32,134 nucleotides of DNA. Origin: a virus. The stretch is taken from positions 1-32,134 of the IMG/VR virus record IMGVR_UViG_3300042988_002085; one strand, given 5' to 3'. Shown here one piece after another: positions 21,168-29,703 of this stretch. Numbering within the stretch: position 1 is the stretch's first letter; every line of letters starts with the position of its first letter. The translations under genes and the position numbers were made by a program. The notes below the pieces were generated by a model. That model was given only the letters and a program-made list of their open reading frames with translations. It was not told where the DNA came from and ran no database searches.

Positions 21168-21582
21168 CCTCGTGGGAAAACTAACCGCTATGTGCATAAA
21201 CGAATTTGCAGGGCGAGTTAAGACTGTGCAAGTCGGGCAAAAGATTGAAATAATCACTCCGTTTGTTACGCTCAAAAAAGAGCCAGTAAGGGTGTTTGTA
21301 GAACCCTTAATGCCGCCATTATACAACGCGCTTTTATTCAGCATTTCAGACGGCGGCACAATTGCAAAAGATATTCCAGACGGGCTTAATATCACAATTA
21401 CTGATTTAGTTTTCGGGCAATACTTTCATCGAAAAATGGAAAATGATTGCGCTATTATTTACCGTTCTGTTTTGTCAAAATATGAAATAAGCAATGCCGT
21501 TTTTGAGCTTGCTACGCTTATTCAATTGTGCGAAAACCTAAAATTTCTTGCAGTAAATGATACTTCGCAGACTAGGCAATAA
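21151..21582 (+). CDS. Unknown early protein before the methylase
   Basis: With ATG at 21151 this has 143 residues and is beta-rich in the middle (KTVQVGQKIEIITPFVTLKK, then EPVRVFVEPLMP) with a helical end. It overlaps the methylase gene by 26 bp, so the two are coupled. No motif. A TTG start at 21067 lies within the preceding gene and is rejected. Confidence 0.6.
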   Translation: MNYHFDLVGKLTAMCINEFAGRVKTVQVGQKIEIITPFVTLKKEPVRVFVEPLMPPLYNALLFSISDGGTIAKDIPDGLNITITDLVFGQYFHRKMENDCAIIYRSVLSKYEISNAVFELATLIQLCENLKFLAVNDTSQTRQ

Positions 21583-22330
21583 AAAGAAAATTGCCCCTAA
21601 AATCTATTCTCTTTTTTTGCAACATGCCACATACATAGAGCCATTTTTTGGCGCTGGTGGAATGTATTTTTTTAAGCCTAGAGCAAAGTATAATTTGCTT
21701 AATGACTTAGATAATGAAGTGTTTAACCTTTGGCGTGTAGTGCGCGAAACACCCGACTTGCTGAGAGATGAAATTATTAGCTTGCCAATACACCCAAGCA
21801 TTTCGAAGTATTGGAAAAAACACAAAGAAATTGACCCAATTTCACGGGCAGCGCGGTTTCTGTTTATATCCAATTTTGGCTATATGGGCATGCCTGAAAC
21901 TTTGCGGATTGAAGGCAATAACCAAAATTCCAAAGCCTTTATTTTTCGCGATATGGGCCTTGCAAATAAATTGCTTAAAGATTGCGTTTTTGATAATAAA
22001 AATGCAGTTGATTTTTTGAGGGCCATAAGGTTTCACGGCGTTAAGCCTGTTCAAAATCCTTTTATCTATTGCGATCCGCCGTACCTCAAAACAGGTAACA
22101 ACTACACAACAAAAGTTTGGGGCAGCGACGACTTGTACGAGCTAGTGAAAGGCTTGCAAGCTACTAACGCGCCGTTTGCTATTTCGGAGTTTTATTCCAA
22201 AGATGCAATTTCTGTTTTTAATGATTGCGGGTTGTTTATTAATGTAATATGTGAGCGGCAAACAATGAAAAACAGAAACACGGAAATTTTGGCTACTAAT
22301 TATAATCTTTCACAAAAAACATTGTTCTAA
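21557..22330 (+). CDS. DNA adenine methyltransferase, Dam/DpnM type
   Basis: This 257-residue protein has motif I EPFFGAGG (28-35, AdoMet binding) and motif IV DPPY (173-176, catalytic) in alpha-group order, with the start MILRRLGNKKKIAPKI typical of Dam-like enzymes. It transfers methyl to adenine N6. Many relatives recognise GATC, but the target here is inferred only. No restriction enzyme gene is nearby, so it is an orphan methylase, usual for phages evading host restriction. It lies 1 bp before thyA. GATC looks rare in this genome. Confidence 0.9.
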   Translation: MILRRLGNKKKIAPKIYSLFLQHATYIEPFFGAGGMYFFKPRAKYNLLNDLDNEVFNLWRVVRETPDLLRDEIISLPIHPSISKYWKKHKEIDPISRAARFLFISNFGYMGMPETLRIEGNNQNSKAFIFRDMGLANKLLKDCVFDNKNAVDFLRAIRFHGVKPVQNPFIYCDPPYLKTGNNYTTKVWGSDDLYELVKGLQATNAPFAISEFYSKDAISVFNDCGLFINVICERQTMKNRNTEILATNYNLSQKTLF

Positions 22331-22331
22331 A

Positions 22332-23135
22332 ATGCGCAATTACCATTCCTTACTTCACTACGTTTTGACAAACGGCGAGCCTCGCAACGACCGCACAGGT
22401 GTAGGCACATTAGCAATTTTTGATGCCCGTTTGGAATTTGATTTGTCGGCGGGATTTCCCCTGCTCACCACTAAAAAAGTTAGCTTCAAAAATGTAATAA
22501 GCGAACTATGCTTTTTTGTGAACGGCAAAACAAACGTTGATTATTTGCACAAGTATAATAATCGCATTTGGGATGCTTGGGCAAATGAAACCGGGGAACT
22601 TGGGCCTATTTACGGTGCGCAATGGCGTAACTGGTGGGGGTCAGAATTTCCATGCGTTGACCAATTAAAAAACCTCGTGCGCGACCTGATTAAATCACCA
22701 CAAAGCCGGAGGCATTTGGTTAGTGCATGGAATGTAGGGGAAATTCCGCAAATGGCCCTACCCCCTTGCCACTACGCTTTCCAATTCTATGTTACCAATA
22801 CGGGCAAACTGGATTTGAAGGTAAATATGCGTTCTACAGATTGCTTTTTAGGCTTGCCGTATAACATTGCTTCATACGCTGCGCTAAATCACATGATAGC
22901 CAAAATTTGCAATTACAGGCCCGGGAGGTTAATCATGAGCCTTGCCGATACGCATATCTACAAAAACCACGTAGAGGCCATAAACACGCTATTGCAGCGC
23001 GACCCAAATCGATATGCTTTGCCACAATTGCGCCTTAACGGGGAATTTGACTTGAGCGAAGAAATACACCCCGAGCAATTTGAAATTGTAGGGTATGAAA
23101 GTTATCCGGCAATTAAAGCAGAGGTAGCAATTTAG
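22332..23135 (+). CDS. thyA: Thymidylate synthase
   Basis: This 267-residue ThyA family protein methylates dUMP to dTMP with methylene-tetrahydrofolate. Visible are R21 in the RTGVGT phosphate loop, R126-R127 in SRRHL, the nucleophile C146 in ALPPCHYAF, D170, and N178 in GLPYNIAS, all in proper order and spacing with full length. It boosts thymidine supply during phage replication. It is next to the methylase gene in the same operon. Confidence 0.95.
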   Translation: MRNYHSLLHYVLTNGEPRNDRTGVGTLAIFDARLEFDLSAGFPLLTTKKVSFKNVISELCFFVNGKTNVDYLHKYNNRIWDAWANETGELGPIYGAQWRNWWGSEFPCVDQLKNLVRDLIKSPQSRRHLVSAWNVGEIPQMALPPCHYAFQFYVTNTGKLDLKVNMRSTDCFLGLPYNIASYAALNHMIAKICNYRPGRLIMSLADTHIYKNHVEAINTLLQRDPNRYALPQLRLNGEFDLSEEIHPEQFEIVGYESYPAIKAEVAI

Positions 23136-23139
23136 ATGT

Positions 23140-23343
23140 ATGCTAGAAACCTTGCTTTTTTTAAAACAGAATTTAGAACTAGGCAAAAAATACAAGGCCG
23201 AAACTATCTACAAAAGGCTTATTGAAATAGGCAAATTAGATAGCAATACGACCTTTGCGGGCTTTGTTCTGTTTTGCTATGTGCATACGGTTTTAGAAAC
23301 AAGCTGGGAAAACGAAACGCCTTTTATTTATCGTAAAGATTAG
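23140..23343 (+). CDS. Small protein after thymidylate synthase, unknown
   Basis: This 67-residue protein, MLETLLFLKQNLELGKKYKA and so on, is helical, with an aromatic-rich end (ENETPFIYRKD). It starts 4 bp after thyA and ends overlapping by 4 bp with the convergent minus-strand gene at 23340. No motif or membrane segment that would allow a function call. Confidence 0.6.
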   Translation: MLETLLFLKQNLELGKKYKAETIYKRLIEIGKLDSNTTFAGFVLFCYVHTVLETSWENETPFIYRKD

Positions 23344-23819
23344 CCGTTTCTTTTTTCACTTAACATTTTGCCGACTAGCAGTGCTAGCTCGGCAAATTGT
23401 GTTTTTATTTCGGCATCAATTTGCGATTGTTTTGCTTTTATTTCGGCATAGTGTTCTTGAATATACGTTTCTAATTTCAGAAAACGCTCGTTGTTGGTTT
23501 CTTGCACTTCTACTAGCTTATTCAAAAGAACGGTTTTCCTAGTCATTTCCAACTGCATTAATTGGATTGTTTCTAGCGTTTTGGCGGTTTCCATATTACG
23601 GGCTACGGTTTGCCGTTCCGTATATTCCATAAAGGTTTTGGTTATTTCGCTAATTGTTGTGGTATAGCTTTTATTTTGCTCTGCAAAGCTATCCGTTTGC
23701 GTTTTATCTTTTTCGTTAATTCTGTTAATTAACGCTTTTGTAATAAGGTAAAGCGCGAGCAAAAGTACGCTGCCGCCGCCGCCAAATTTTGCAAGTTCAA
23801 TCCAAATTGAATTAGCCAT
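23340..23819 (-). CDS. Holin-like protein with one membrane segment and coiled coil
   Basis: With ATG at 23819 this has 159 residues. There is one N-terminal membrane segment (about 8-30, WIELAKFGGGGSVLLLALYL then ITK) followed by a long Gln/Glu/Lys/Thr-rich coiled coil. The design (short N-out, single membrane helix, coiled coil) fits some phage holins and membrane accessory proteins. It lies 7 bp after the DUF1353 gene. An upstream TTG at 23840 would overlap the previous stop and is less likely. It resembles 9538-10182 in build but not obviously in sequence. Confidence 0.65.
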   Translation of the reverse strand: MANSIWIELAKFGGGGSVLLLALYLITKALINRINEKDKTQTDSFAEQNKSYTTTISEITKTFMEYTERQTVARNMETAKTLETIQLMQLEMTRKTVLLNKLVEVQETNNERFLKLETYIQEHYAEIKAKQSQIDAEIKTQFAELALLVGKMLSEKRNG

Positions 23820-23826
23820 AAGAGAG

Positions 23827-24219
23827 TTATTTACGCCCAACTATCCGCAAAAAGTGATCCCCTAGTTTTTGAACGCCTAAGTAATAAACGTAAGCCCAAA
23901 AACGAGAAAAACCATATTCAATTAACATATCATAAAACAGCCTATCAATGGCCTCTCGAGTGATTTCATGCTTAGGATAATACTTGTATAAAACATCATG
24001 CACGAGGCTAGGATAATAGCCACGAGGCAGCCCGTCAGGGCCTTTTTTGCCGTCAGGCACTAAGGTTGCGCCGTCCCAAACAAACCCGGGCCTTACTGTT
24101 ATTTCGCCGTCAGGCTTTACTATTAAAAACGTAGAAATAAACGACTTGCCCAATATTTGCGTTTTATAAACAAATTCGTTTTCAAGCGTATAACGGCGGT
24201 CGGTCGGACTTTTAAGCAT
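23827..24219 (-). CDS. DUF1353 family protein
   Basis: This 130-residue protein carries the DUF1353 signature: GFVWDGATLVP (about 48-58), the turn GYYPSLVHDVLYKY with His, then a helix with AIDRLFYDMLIEYG. DUF1353 proteins are common in phages near lysis or tail genes and their biochemical role is not established. It is the first gene of the minus-strand pair with the holin-like protein, transcribed from the 45-bp divergent region shared with the terminase operon. Confidence 0.8.
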   Translation of the reverse strand: MLKSPTDRRYTLENEFVYKTQILGKSFISTFLIVKPDGEITVRPGFVWDGATLVPDGKKGPDGLPRGYYPSLVHDVLYKYYPKHEITREAIDRLFYDMLIEYGFSRFWAYVYYLGVQKLGDHFLRIVGRK

Positions 24220-24241
24220 AGGATAATAAAATTAAGATAGG

Positions 24242-24249
24242 CAAAAATA
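24242..24249 (-). promoter_or_regulatory. Possible -7 box for the DUF1353/holin-like pair
   Basis: On the minus strand this reads TATTTTTG, matching TAnnTTTG, 22 bp upstream of the ATG at 24219. No proper -33 TTG is seen. On the + strand the same short region has only a near match (TAATTTTA at 24253-24260) for the terminase operon. Confidence 0.45.
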
Positions 24250-24264
24250 ACCTAATTTTACATT

Positions 24265-24576
24265 ATGAAACGGGCGCGAAAAATAAAGGATTTAGATAAG
24301 TATATCAGACAAAAGTTAAACGAGGCCGATAGCTCCGGCATTACAGCCCTTGAAAAAATTGTAGTTAACTTAATAGATTTGGCGGCCACTACCAATAACG
24401 TAAAGATTGCCGAATTGCTGTTTAATCGCGCTTATGGCCCTACCAAACAACAAAGCGAAGTATTGCACACACATAGCAATATCCCCCCTATAAACTGGGC
24501 TGAAGGAGGGCAAACCGTTATCAATTTTGAGCTAAGCGAAACAGAAAAAAAGGCTTTGGGAAATGGCAATGAATAA
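24265..24576 (+). CDS. Terminase small subunit (probable)
   Basis: This 103-residue protein starts with a basic segment (MKRARKIKDLDKYIRQKLNE), continues with helices (ALEKIVVNLIDLAATTNNVK) and ends with an acidic tail. It overlaps the large terminase gene by 14 bp, the standard arrangement. It is shorter than many small subunits and has no clear HTH, so identity rests on position, size and charge. It would recognise phage DNA for packaging. Confidence 0.7.
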   Translation: MKRARKIKDLDKYIRQKLNEADSSGITALEKIVVNLIDLAATTNNVKIAELLFNRAYGPTKQQSEVLHTHSNIPPINWAEGGQTVINFELSETEKKALGNGNE

Positions 24577-25777
24577 AAAATATATTGCCCTTTACACTAG
24601 CCTAGCCCGTTATTTTTTCGTGTACGGTGGGCGCGGGTCGGGCAAGTCCTATGCTGTTGCCGAGTTTCTGTTAAGGCTTACTTATGAAGTCGGCCATGTA
24701 ATTCTTTTTACTAGGTACACAATGAAGTCGGCGGAAATATCCATTATCCCCGAGTTCAAAAGCAAAATCATTGAATTAAATGCTGCAAAGGATTTTGAAG
24801 TAACAAGCGACCACATTTTGAATAAGCGGTCAGGCTCACGCTTAATCTTTCGTGGAATAAAAACAAGCGAAGGTATCCAAACCGCAAACCTAAAAAGCAT
24901 TAAGGGCCTAACTACGTGGGTTTTAGATGAGGCCGAGGAGTTGCACAATGAAGATGTATTTGATAAAATAGATGAAAGTATAAGGGCTATAAACACGCAA
25001 AACAGGGTTATCTTTATTCTTAATCCTACGCTCGTTTCACATTGGATTTATAAACGTTTCTTTGCTTCATTGCCCGAGTTTTTTACTGGGCAGGTAGGCA
25101 ATACTGAATACATTTACACAAGTTATTTGGAAAACCTTAAAAACCTAGCGGCCTCGTTTGTGGAAAAAGGGCAAATACTCAAAAGCCAAAACAGCCTGAA
25201 GTACAAATGCCGTTATTTAGGGGCATGGGCAAAAGAGAGCAGCGAGGCTTTGTGGCGGTTTACAGATATTACTTATAAGCAACCTAGCGAACTAAAACGT
25301 ATTTGCGTAGCTATTGACCCGGCAGTAACAAGCAACTTGAATAGCGATGAAACGGGCCTAGTGGTTTGCGGAATTGATAGCGAAAACAAGGGCTATGTTT
25401 TAGAAGATTGCAGCGGGGTATATCGGCCTGAAGCATGGGCGAAATTGGCCGTTAACCTTTATCATAAGCATAAAGCGGATTTTATAGTGGCTGAAGTAAA
25501 TCAGGGCGGCGACCTAGTGAAGCAAATAATTAGGCAATTTGATAGTAATGCCAAAGTTGTAACGGTACACGCCAATAAGGGCAAATATACCAGGGCCGAG
25601 CCTGTGGCATCTTTGTATTCAGAAAACAAAGTTTTTCACATAAAACCGTTTACGCAATTAGAAGAGCAGATGATTACTTGGCAAGCAATGGCCGGGGAAA
25701 AATCACCTGATAGAATTGATGCCCTTGTGTACGGATTAACTAAATTGCTATTGACAAAACAATTAGTTACTAGTTAA
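24563..25777 (+). CDS. Terminase large subunit
   Basis: This 404-residue packaging motor has an ATPase domain with Walker A GGRGSGKS (22-29) and Walker B VLDEAEE (120-126), then an RuvC-like nuclease domain with D251 (VAIDPA), E310 (VAEVNQGG) and D385 in DRIDALVYG. The order and length match PBSX/Terminase_3-type proteins. It cuts concatemers and drives DNA into the prohead through the portal encoded next. A start at 24563 overlaps the small subunit. Packaging mode (cos or headful) cannot be read from this, though the circular map fits either. Confidence 0.93.
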   Translation: MAMNKKYIALYTSLARYFFVYGGRGSGKSYAVAEFLLRLTYEVGHVILFTRYTMKSAEISIIPEFKSKIIELNAAKDFEVTSDHILNKRSGSRLIFRGIKTSEGIQTANLKSIKGLTTWVLDEAEELHNEDVFDKIDESIRAINTQNRVIFILNPTLVSHWIYKRFFASLPEFFTGQVGNTEYIYTSYLENLKNLAASFVEKGQILKSQNSLKYKCRYLGAWAKESSEALWRFTDITYKQPSELKRICVAIDPAVTSNLNSDETGLVVCGIDSENKGYVLEDCSGVYRPEAWAKLAVNLYHKHKADFIVAEVNQGGDLVKQIIRQFDSNAKVVTVHANKGKYTRAEPVASLYSENKVFHIKPFTQLEEQMITWQAMAGEKSPDRIDALVYGLTKLLLTKQLVTS

Positions 25778-25789
25778 CTAAATTGCATT

Positions 25790-27082
25790 ATGAAAAATTG
25801 GCTATTGAAAAATATTTTCGGTGTAAATGTAAGGCCCGACTTTGCGAACGAGCCAATACACAAACTTAACTTTCTGTATGGCACAGAGGCGTTAAAAAAC
25901 ACTTTGGCCGCAGGGGAGCTAGCGGATAGCGATGCCACATACATAGAAAAAGCATATCACTTTAACGATATTGTTTTTGCGGTTGTGGAATACATTGCTA
26001 GCATTTGCGCGAGCGTTCCCTACGTTTTCAAAACAGAAATAAACGGGCAAATTGAAGATGCCCCTGATAGCCCTGCCCTGCGCAAAGCCAAAAAACTTTT
26101 GGAACGGCCTAACTCGTTTTCTACTTGGGAGAGTTTCGCCAAAACAGAAATTACTTACAACCTGATTTGCTCGAAGTCTATCATTTGGAAATATAGAAAT
26201 GGGCTACAAGAAATAAGCGAGCTATTCAATGTTAACCCCGCCGATACTAGTATTATTTGGGAAAATGAATTTTACCGGATAATCAAAAGTGTAACCATTT
26301 CGCAGGCGGGCGCGGGAGGGAATATTAGCCCTAGCCCAAACGATTTGATTATTAGATATAATAACGATTTGCGCGCGCGGGCCGATGGGCGTTCTCGTTT
26401 GGCGGCAGGGCGGCGGGCTGTGCTAAAATCCAATAACGCTAAAAACGCCGCAAACAAACTTTTTGAAAACTCCGGTGCTTATGGTTTTTTGGCGGTAGAG
26501 GATGAAAACATATCTTTTGAAGATGTTCAAAACATTGAAAAAGCATATCAAAAAAAGCATACTGGGGTCGGCAGTCAGGGCAAAATCGTATTTACAAACG
26601 GCAAAATTCGTTTTGAGCGCACAGGGATGAGTGGTTTAGATATGCAATTGGCCCAAAGCGATTTGAACGATTTAAGGGCAATTTGTAGCCTTTTTGGAAT
26701 GCCATCGCAATTGCTTAACGATACTGAAGCAAGTACATTTAGCAACTATAAAGAGGCTCGGCGCAGCCTTTATTCTAATACTGTTTTGCCTAACCTAAAA
26801 AACCTTTTTGCTAAGCTATCGTGGGAGCTATTGCCTCAAATAGATAAGAGTTTGGACAGCGTTTTTATCGTGCCCGATTTGGCTGCAATACCGGAGTTGC
26901 AAACAACGATAGAAGAGCAAGCCTCGGCATTACGTAATTGCGAATGGTTAACGCCAAACGAAAAAAGAGAAGCAATGGGCTATCAAAAAATTGATACGCC
27001 TGAAATGGATTTAGTTTATATGAATGGGCAGCCAATAGAATTTGTCGCAAATGGAATATCAACCGAAAACGAACCCGGCTAA
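25790..27082 (+). CDS. Portal protein (HK97 family)
   Basis: This 430-residue protein is directly after the large terminase. HK97-type portal features include the start region followed by YHFNDIVFAVVEYIASICAS, the SVPYVFK strand and a C-terminal section with ERTGMSGLDMQLAQSDLNDL and FGMPSQLLND, where ligand-side helices line the channel. It forms the dodecameric entry for DNA and the base for neck proteins. It overlaps the next gene by 32 bp. Confidence 0.9.
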   Translation: MKNWLLKNIFGVNVRPDFANEPIHKLNFLYGTEALKNTLAAGELADSDATYIEKAYHFNDIVFAVVEYIASICASVPYVFKTEINGQIEDAPDSPALRKAKKLLERPNSFSTWESFAKTEITYNLICSKSIIWKYRNGLQEISELFNVNPADTSIIWENEFYRIIKSVTISQAGAGGNISPSPNDLIIRYNNDLRARADGRSRLAAGRRAVLKSNNAKNAANKLFENSGAYGFLAVEDENISFEDVQNIEKAYQKKHTGVGSQGKIVFTNGKIRFERTGMSGLDMQLAQSDLNDLRAICSLFGMPSQLLNDTEASTFSNYKEARRSLYSNTVLPNLKNLFAKLSWELLPQIDKSLDSVFIVPDLAAIPELQTTIEEQASALRNCEWLTPNEKREAMGYQKIDTPEMDLVYMNGQPIEFVANGISTENEPG

Positions 27083-27770
27083 ATACTTTTTGTCATACGA
27101 ACGTAAGGCCGCCAAAATGATTTTTGATCAATGGAAAAAGGTCGCGGCCAATTATCCTACACAGGGCCTTTTAGCCCTTGAAACTGTGTTTGCAGGGCGC
27201 GAGGTTGAAGATTATTTATTAGACCTTTATAAGCGTATTGGAACGGCGACTGCCCGCGAGGTTTTTGAGGGCATTAACAAGGCTGTAAGCAAAGAAAGTA
27301 TAATTGAATTTGCAATTGCTCGAGTGCTGTTTTACTTACAACAATTTGCGCTTACTAAAATAACCAGCATTACAAACACCACAAAAGAGGATATTAGAGG
27401 CGTTTTAGAAGATATGATTAAGCGCGGCCTCTCCCCTTTGGATATTGCTAAGGAACTGGCAAAAGTTGGGCGCGGGTTTAGCCGAAAACAAGCTATTACT
27501 ATTGCCCGCACAGAAAGTATTGCAGCGTACAATTTTGGCGCAATACAAGGCGCGGCAGCAACCGGAATGGCTACGCATAAAGTTTGGAGAAGTGCAAGGC
27601 AAAAGCGCACGAGGCCCGACCATATTGCAGCAAATAATCAAAAGGTAAAATTTGACGATTATTTTATTGTAGGCGGGGAGCGGCTTAGGCACCCGGGCGA
27701 TCCGCGAGGCTCGGCAAAGCAGGTTGTAAATTGTCGTTGTGTAATGAAATTTGAATTGAAAAAACCTTAA
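27051..27770 (+). CDS. Head morphogenesis protein (SPP1 gp7 / Mu gpF-like)
   Basis: This 239-residue protein carries the C-terminal Mu F-like signature: ITIARTESIAAYNFGAIQGA, then KRTRPDHIAANNQ and GGERLRHPGDPRGSAKQVVN with CRC at the end. Such minor head proteins bind the portal and affect DNA ejection or assembly. ATG at 27051 is preferred over a TTG at 27042. Its place between portal and protease is standard. Confidence 0.85.
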   Translation: MEYQPKTNPAKYFLSYERKAAKMIFDQWKKVAANYPTQGLLALETVFAGREVEDYLLDLYKRIGTATAREVFEGINKAVSKESIIEFAIARVLFYLQQFALTKITSITNTTKEDIRGVLEDMIKRGLSPLDIAKELAKVGRGFSRKQAITIARTESIAAYNFGAIQGAAATGMATHKVWRSARQKRTRPDHIAANNQKVKFDDYFIVGGERLRHPGDPRGSAKQVVNCRCVMKFELKKP

Positions 27771-27772
27771 TT

Positions 27773-28441
27773 ATGAAAAAGTATAAAAGCATTGCGCAAA
27801 GCATTAAAGATGTTAGCGAGGCCGATGGAATTGTAAGCGGGTATCTTTCTGTTTTTGGCGTAACGGATAGCGACGGCGATATTATAAACGCCGGGGCTTT
27901 TGCCAAAACGATAGCCGAAAACGGGCCAAATGGAAAAGACCGGATTAAGTTTTTGCGCGAGCACGACTACCGGAAACCAATAGGCAAATTTTCTCTTTTG
28001 AAAGAGGATAGTTATGGCCTTTATTTTGAGGCCAAACTAAACCAAACGCGGGAGGGGAAAGATGCGCTTATTTTATACCTAAACGGCGAGTTAACAGAAC
28101 ATTCAATAGGCTTTCAGCCAATTACGTATTCAGTAATAAATGATAACACGGGCCGTTTTATTGGCTACTCTTTTGCCGAGGTAAAACTGTGGGAGGGCAG
28201 TGCTGTTTTGTGGGGCGCAAACGAGGCCGCAAAGGTGCAAGAAATAAAAGCCCGATTTGAGGCAATTAGGCAAATTGGAAATTTGTCGGACGAGGTTTTG
28301 AAAACAATAGAAAATAATATTCTAACTTTGGAGAAACTCAAAAACCCGCAGGCCGATTTGGATAATCAAGCCAACGAGCAAAAACAGAAAGCAGTTTTTG
28401 AAGCAATTCAAGATTTCAAAAAAAGTCTAAACATACTCTAA
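27773..28441 (+). CDS. Prohead protease (HK97 gp4-like, U35)
   Basis: This 222-residue serine protease matures the capsid. H64 in FLREHDYRKPIG and S111 in EHSIGF form the catalytic pair, and E141 in KLWEGSAV is at the third conserved position. It lies between the portal group and the major capsid gene. The C-terminal tail (about 165-222) is charged and may be a scaffolding-like part removed by self-cleavage. Confidence 0.9.
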   Translation: MKKYKSIAQSIKDVSEADGIVSGYLSVFGVTDSDGDIINAGAFAKTIAENGPNGKDRIKFLREHDYRKPIGKFSLLKEDSYGLYFEAKLNQTREGKDALILYLNGELTEHSIGFQPITYSVINDNTGRFIGYSFAEVKLWEGSAVLWGANEAAKVQEIKARFEAIRQIGNLSDEVLKTIENNILTLEKLKNPQADLDNQANEQKQKAVFEAIQDFKKSLNIL

Positions 28442-28442
28442 A

Positions 28443-29642
28443 ATGACGGAGCTAGAAGTAAAAAACGAGATTAAGCAAATCGGCGATGAAATTGGCCGTA
28501 GGCTTAAAAGCCTTGAGGACGGGCGCGAGGCCGAAAACCAAACCTACAAAGGAATTTGGGATGACCTCAAGTCGGCAATAGCAGAGGCCAAAAGCATAGC
28601 CGAAAAAACGGCGCAGCGGGCCGATCAACTCGAGAAGCTGGGCGCAAGTCAAGAAAAAAGCGAAAGTTTCGCTATGGCCCTAAAAAAGGCCCTAGATGCC
28701 GAAAAAGATAGACTCGCCCAATATGCTAAATCGCGGCAGCGTTTCTCGTTCACAAAATCGGTCGGCGATATGTCAACCGCAACGAATTTGACAGGCCAAA
28801 TTGCCGAGGCCGAGCGCAGGCCAGGAGTTTCGGCACAGCCTTACAGGGTGCACGCGCGAAACATTTTGCCGGTTGCTAGCTCGAGTTTGCCTCTTACCGA
28901 ATTTGTAAGGCATACATTCGGGGAGGGCGTTCCCGATTATCAGGCCGAAGGCGCAATTAAGGCTCAAACAGATAACGATTTTGCGCTCGTAACTGTTAAC
29001 AATTATACGCTTGCACACTGGGAACGACTGCCCGCGCAATGGCTCGAGGATTACGCTTCAATCTATGCGTTTATTCAAAATAATATGATTGAAAGGCTGC
29101 TTAACAGAGAAGATAGCGAGCTTCTGTTTGGCGGCGGCGGCAGCGCTATTCAGGGCCTCTTCGCGGGTGCTTCTGGGTTTGCCCCGGGCGTAACAGTTCC
29201 CAACCCCCAGCGTTTTGACGTTTTGCGCCTTGCTATTGCGCAATTGCAGCAAACAAGCATTAACGGCGGCGGCTTTATGCCCGACTTTTGCCTCGTGTCG
29301 CCTATGACGTTTGCTGAGTTGCAACTCACCAAAAATCAGGACGGCGACTATATTTTGCCTAGCTTTTTGAGCGAAGCTGGCGGAAGTGTTAGCGGTGTTA
29401 GGATTGTGCCGCATCGCGCCATGCCAAACGACGGGTTTTTGATGGGCGACAGTATGCAATGCTTGTTGCAAATTTACAGCCCTATCACGCTCGATATTAG
29501 CAACGAGGATCGCGATAACTTTGTGCGCAACCTTGTAACTGTAAGGGTAGAAGAACGCATCAAGTTCCCAATATTTCAGCCGCAGGCGTTCTTGTATAGC
29601 GATTTCCAAGAGGCAATTGCAACTATCACTCCCGGTATCTAA
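28443..29642 (+). CDS. Major capsid protein (HK97 fold)
   Basis: This 399-residue protein has a coiled-coil N-terminal delta domain (about 1-95; repeats of Lys/Glu/Ala-rich heptads such as KNEIKQIGDEIGRRLKSLED) that would act as internal scaffold and be cut off by the protease encoded upstream. The remainder is an HK97-like core (SSSLPLTEFVRHTFGE, AHWERLPAQWLEDYASIYAF, PDFCLVSPMTFAELQ, FLMGDS). It starts right after the protease stop and is followed by a strong terminator, in line with high expression. Confidence 0.93.
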   Translation: MTELEVKNEIKQIGDEIGRRLKSLEDGREAENQTYKGIWDDLKSAIAEAKSIAEKTAQRADQLEKLGASQEKSESFAMALKKALDAEKDRLAQYAKSRQRFSFTKSVGDMSTATNLTGQIAEAERRPGVSAQPYRVHARNILPVASSSLPLTEFVRHTFGEGVPDYQAEGAIKAQTDNDFALVTVNNYTLAHWERLPAQWLEDYASIYAFIQNNMIERLLNREDSELLFGGGGSAIQGLFAGASGFAPGVTVPNPQRFDVLRLAIAQLQQTSINGGGFMPDFCLVSPMTFAELQLTKNQDGDYILPSFLSEAGGSVSGVRIVPHRAMPNDGFLMGDSMQCLLQIYSPITLDISNEDRDNFVRNLVTVRVEERIKFPIFQPQAFLYSDFQEAIATITPGI

Positions 29643-29702
29643 ACTCAAAAACAGAAACGCCCTGCCGTAACTGGCAGGGCGTTTTCTAAACTCAAAAACA
29701 GA
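29638..29702 (+). repeat. 18-bp direct repeat around the capsid terminator
   Basis: TCTAAACTCAAAAACAGA occurs at 29638-29655, overlapping the capsid stop codon, and again at 29685-29702, just before the next ATG. The two copies, 47 bp apart, flank the terminator stem-loop. The second copy acts as the leader of the next gene. A similar AAAAACAG leader precedes the gene at 13520. Confidence 0.8.
29655..29686 (+). terminator. Terminator after the major capsid gene
   Basis: AAACGCCCTGCC (29655-29666) pairs with GGCAGGGCGTTT (29673-29684), twelve pairs, loop GTAACT, then TTTTC. It is flanked by an 18-bp direct repeat and limits read-through from the capsid gene into the neck genes. Confidence 0.8.
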
Positions 29703-29703
29703 T

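Noticed and set aside
24220-24264. Strong late promoter for the terminase operon
   Set aside because: Only a near match (TAATTTTA) with no TTG is visible on the + strand, so I do not annotate it. Late genes may use a phage-modified promoter.
29058-29648. 196-codon antisense frame opposite the capsid gene
   Set aside because: Shadow of the capsid coding sequence, with no promoter, unusual composition and no independent support.
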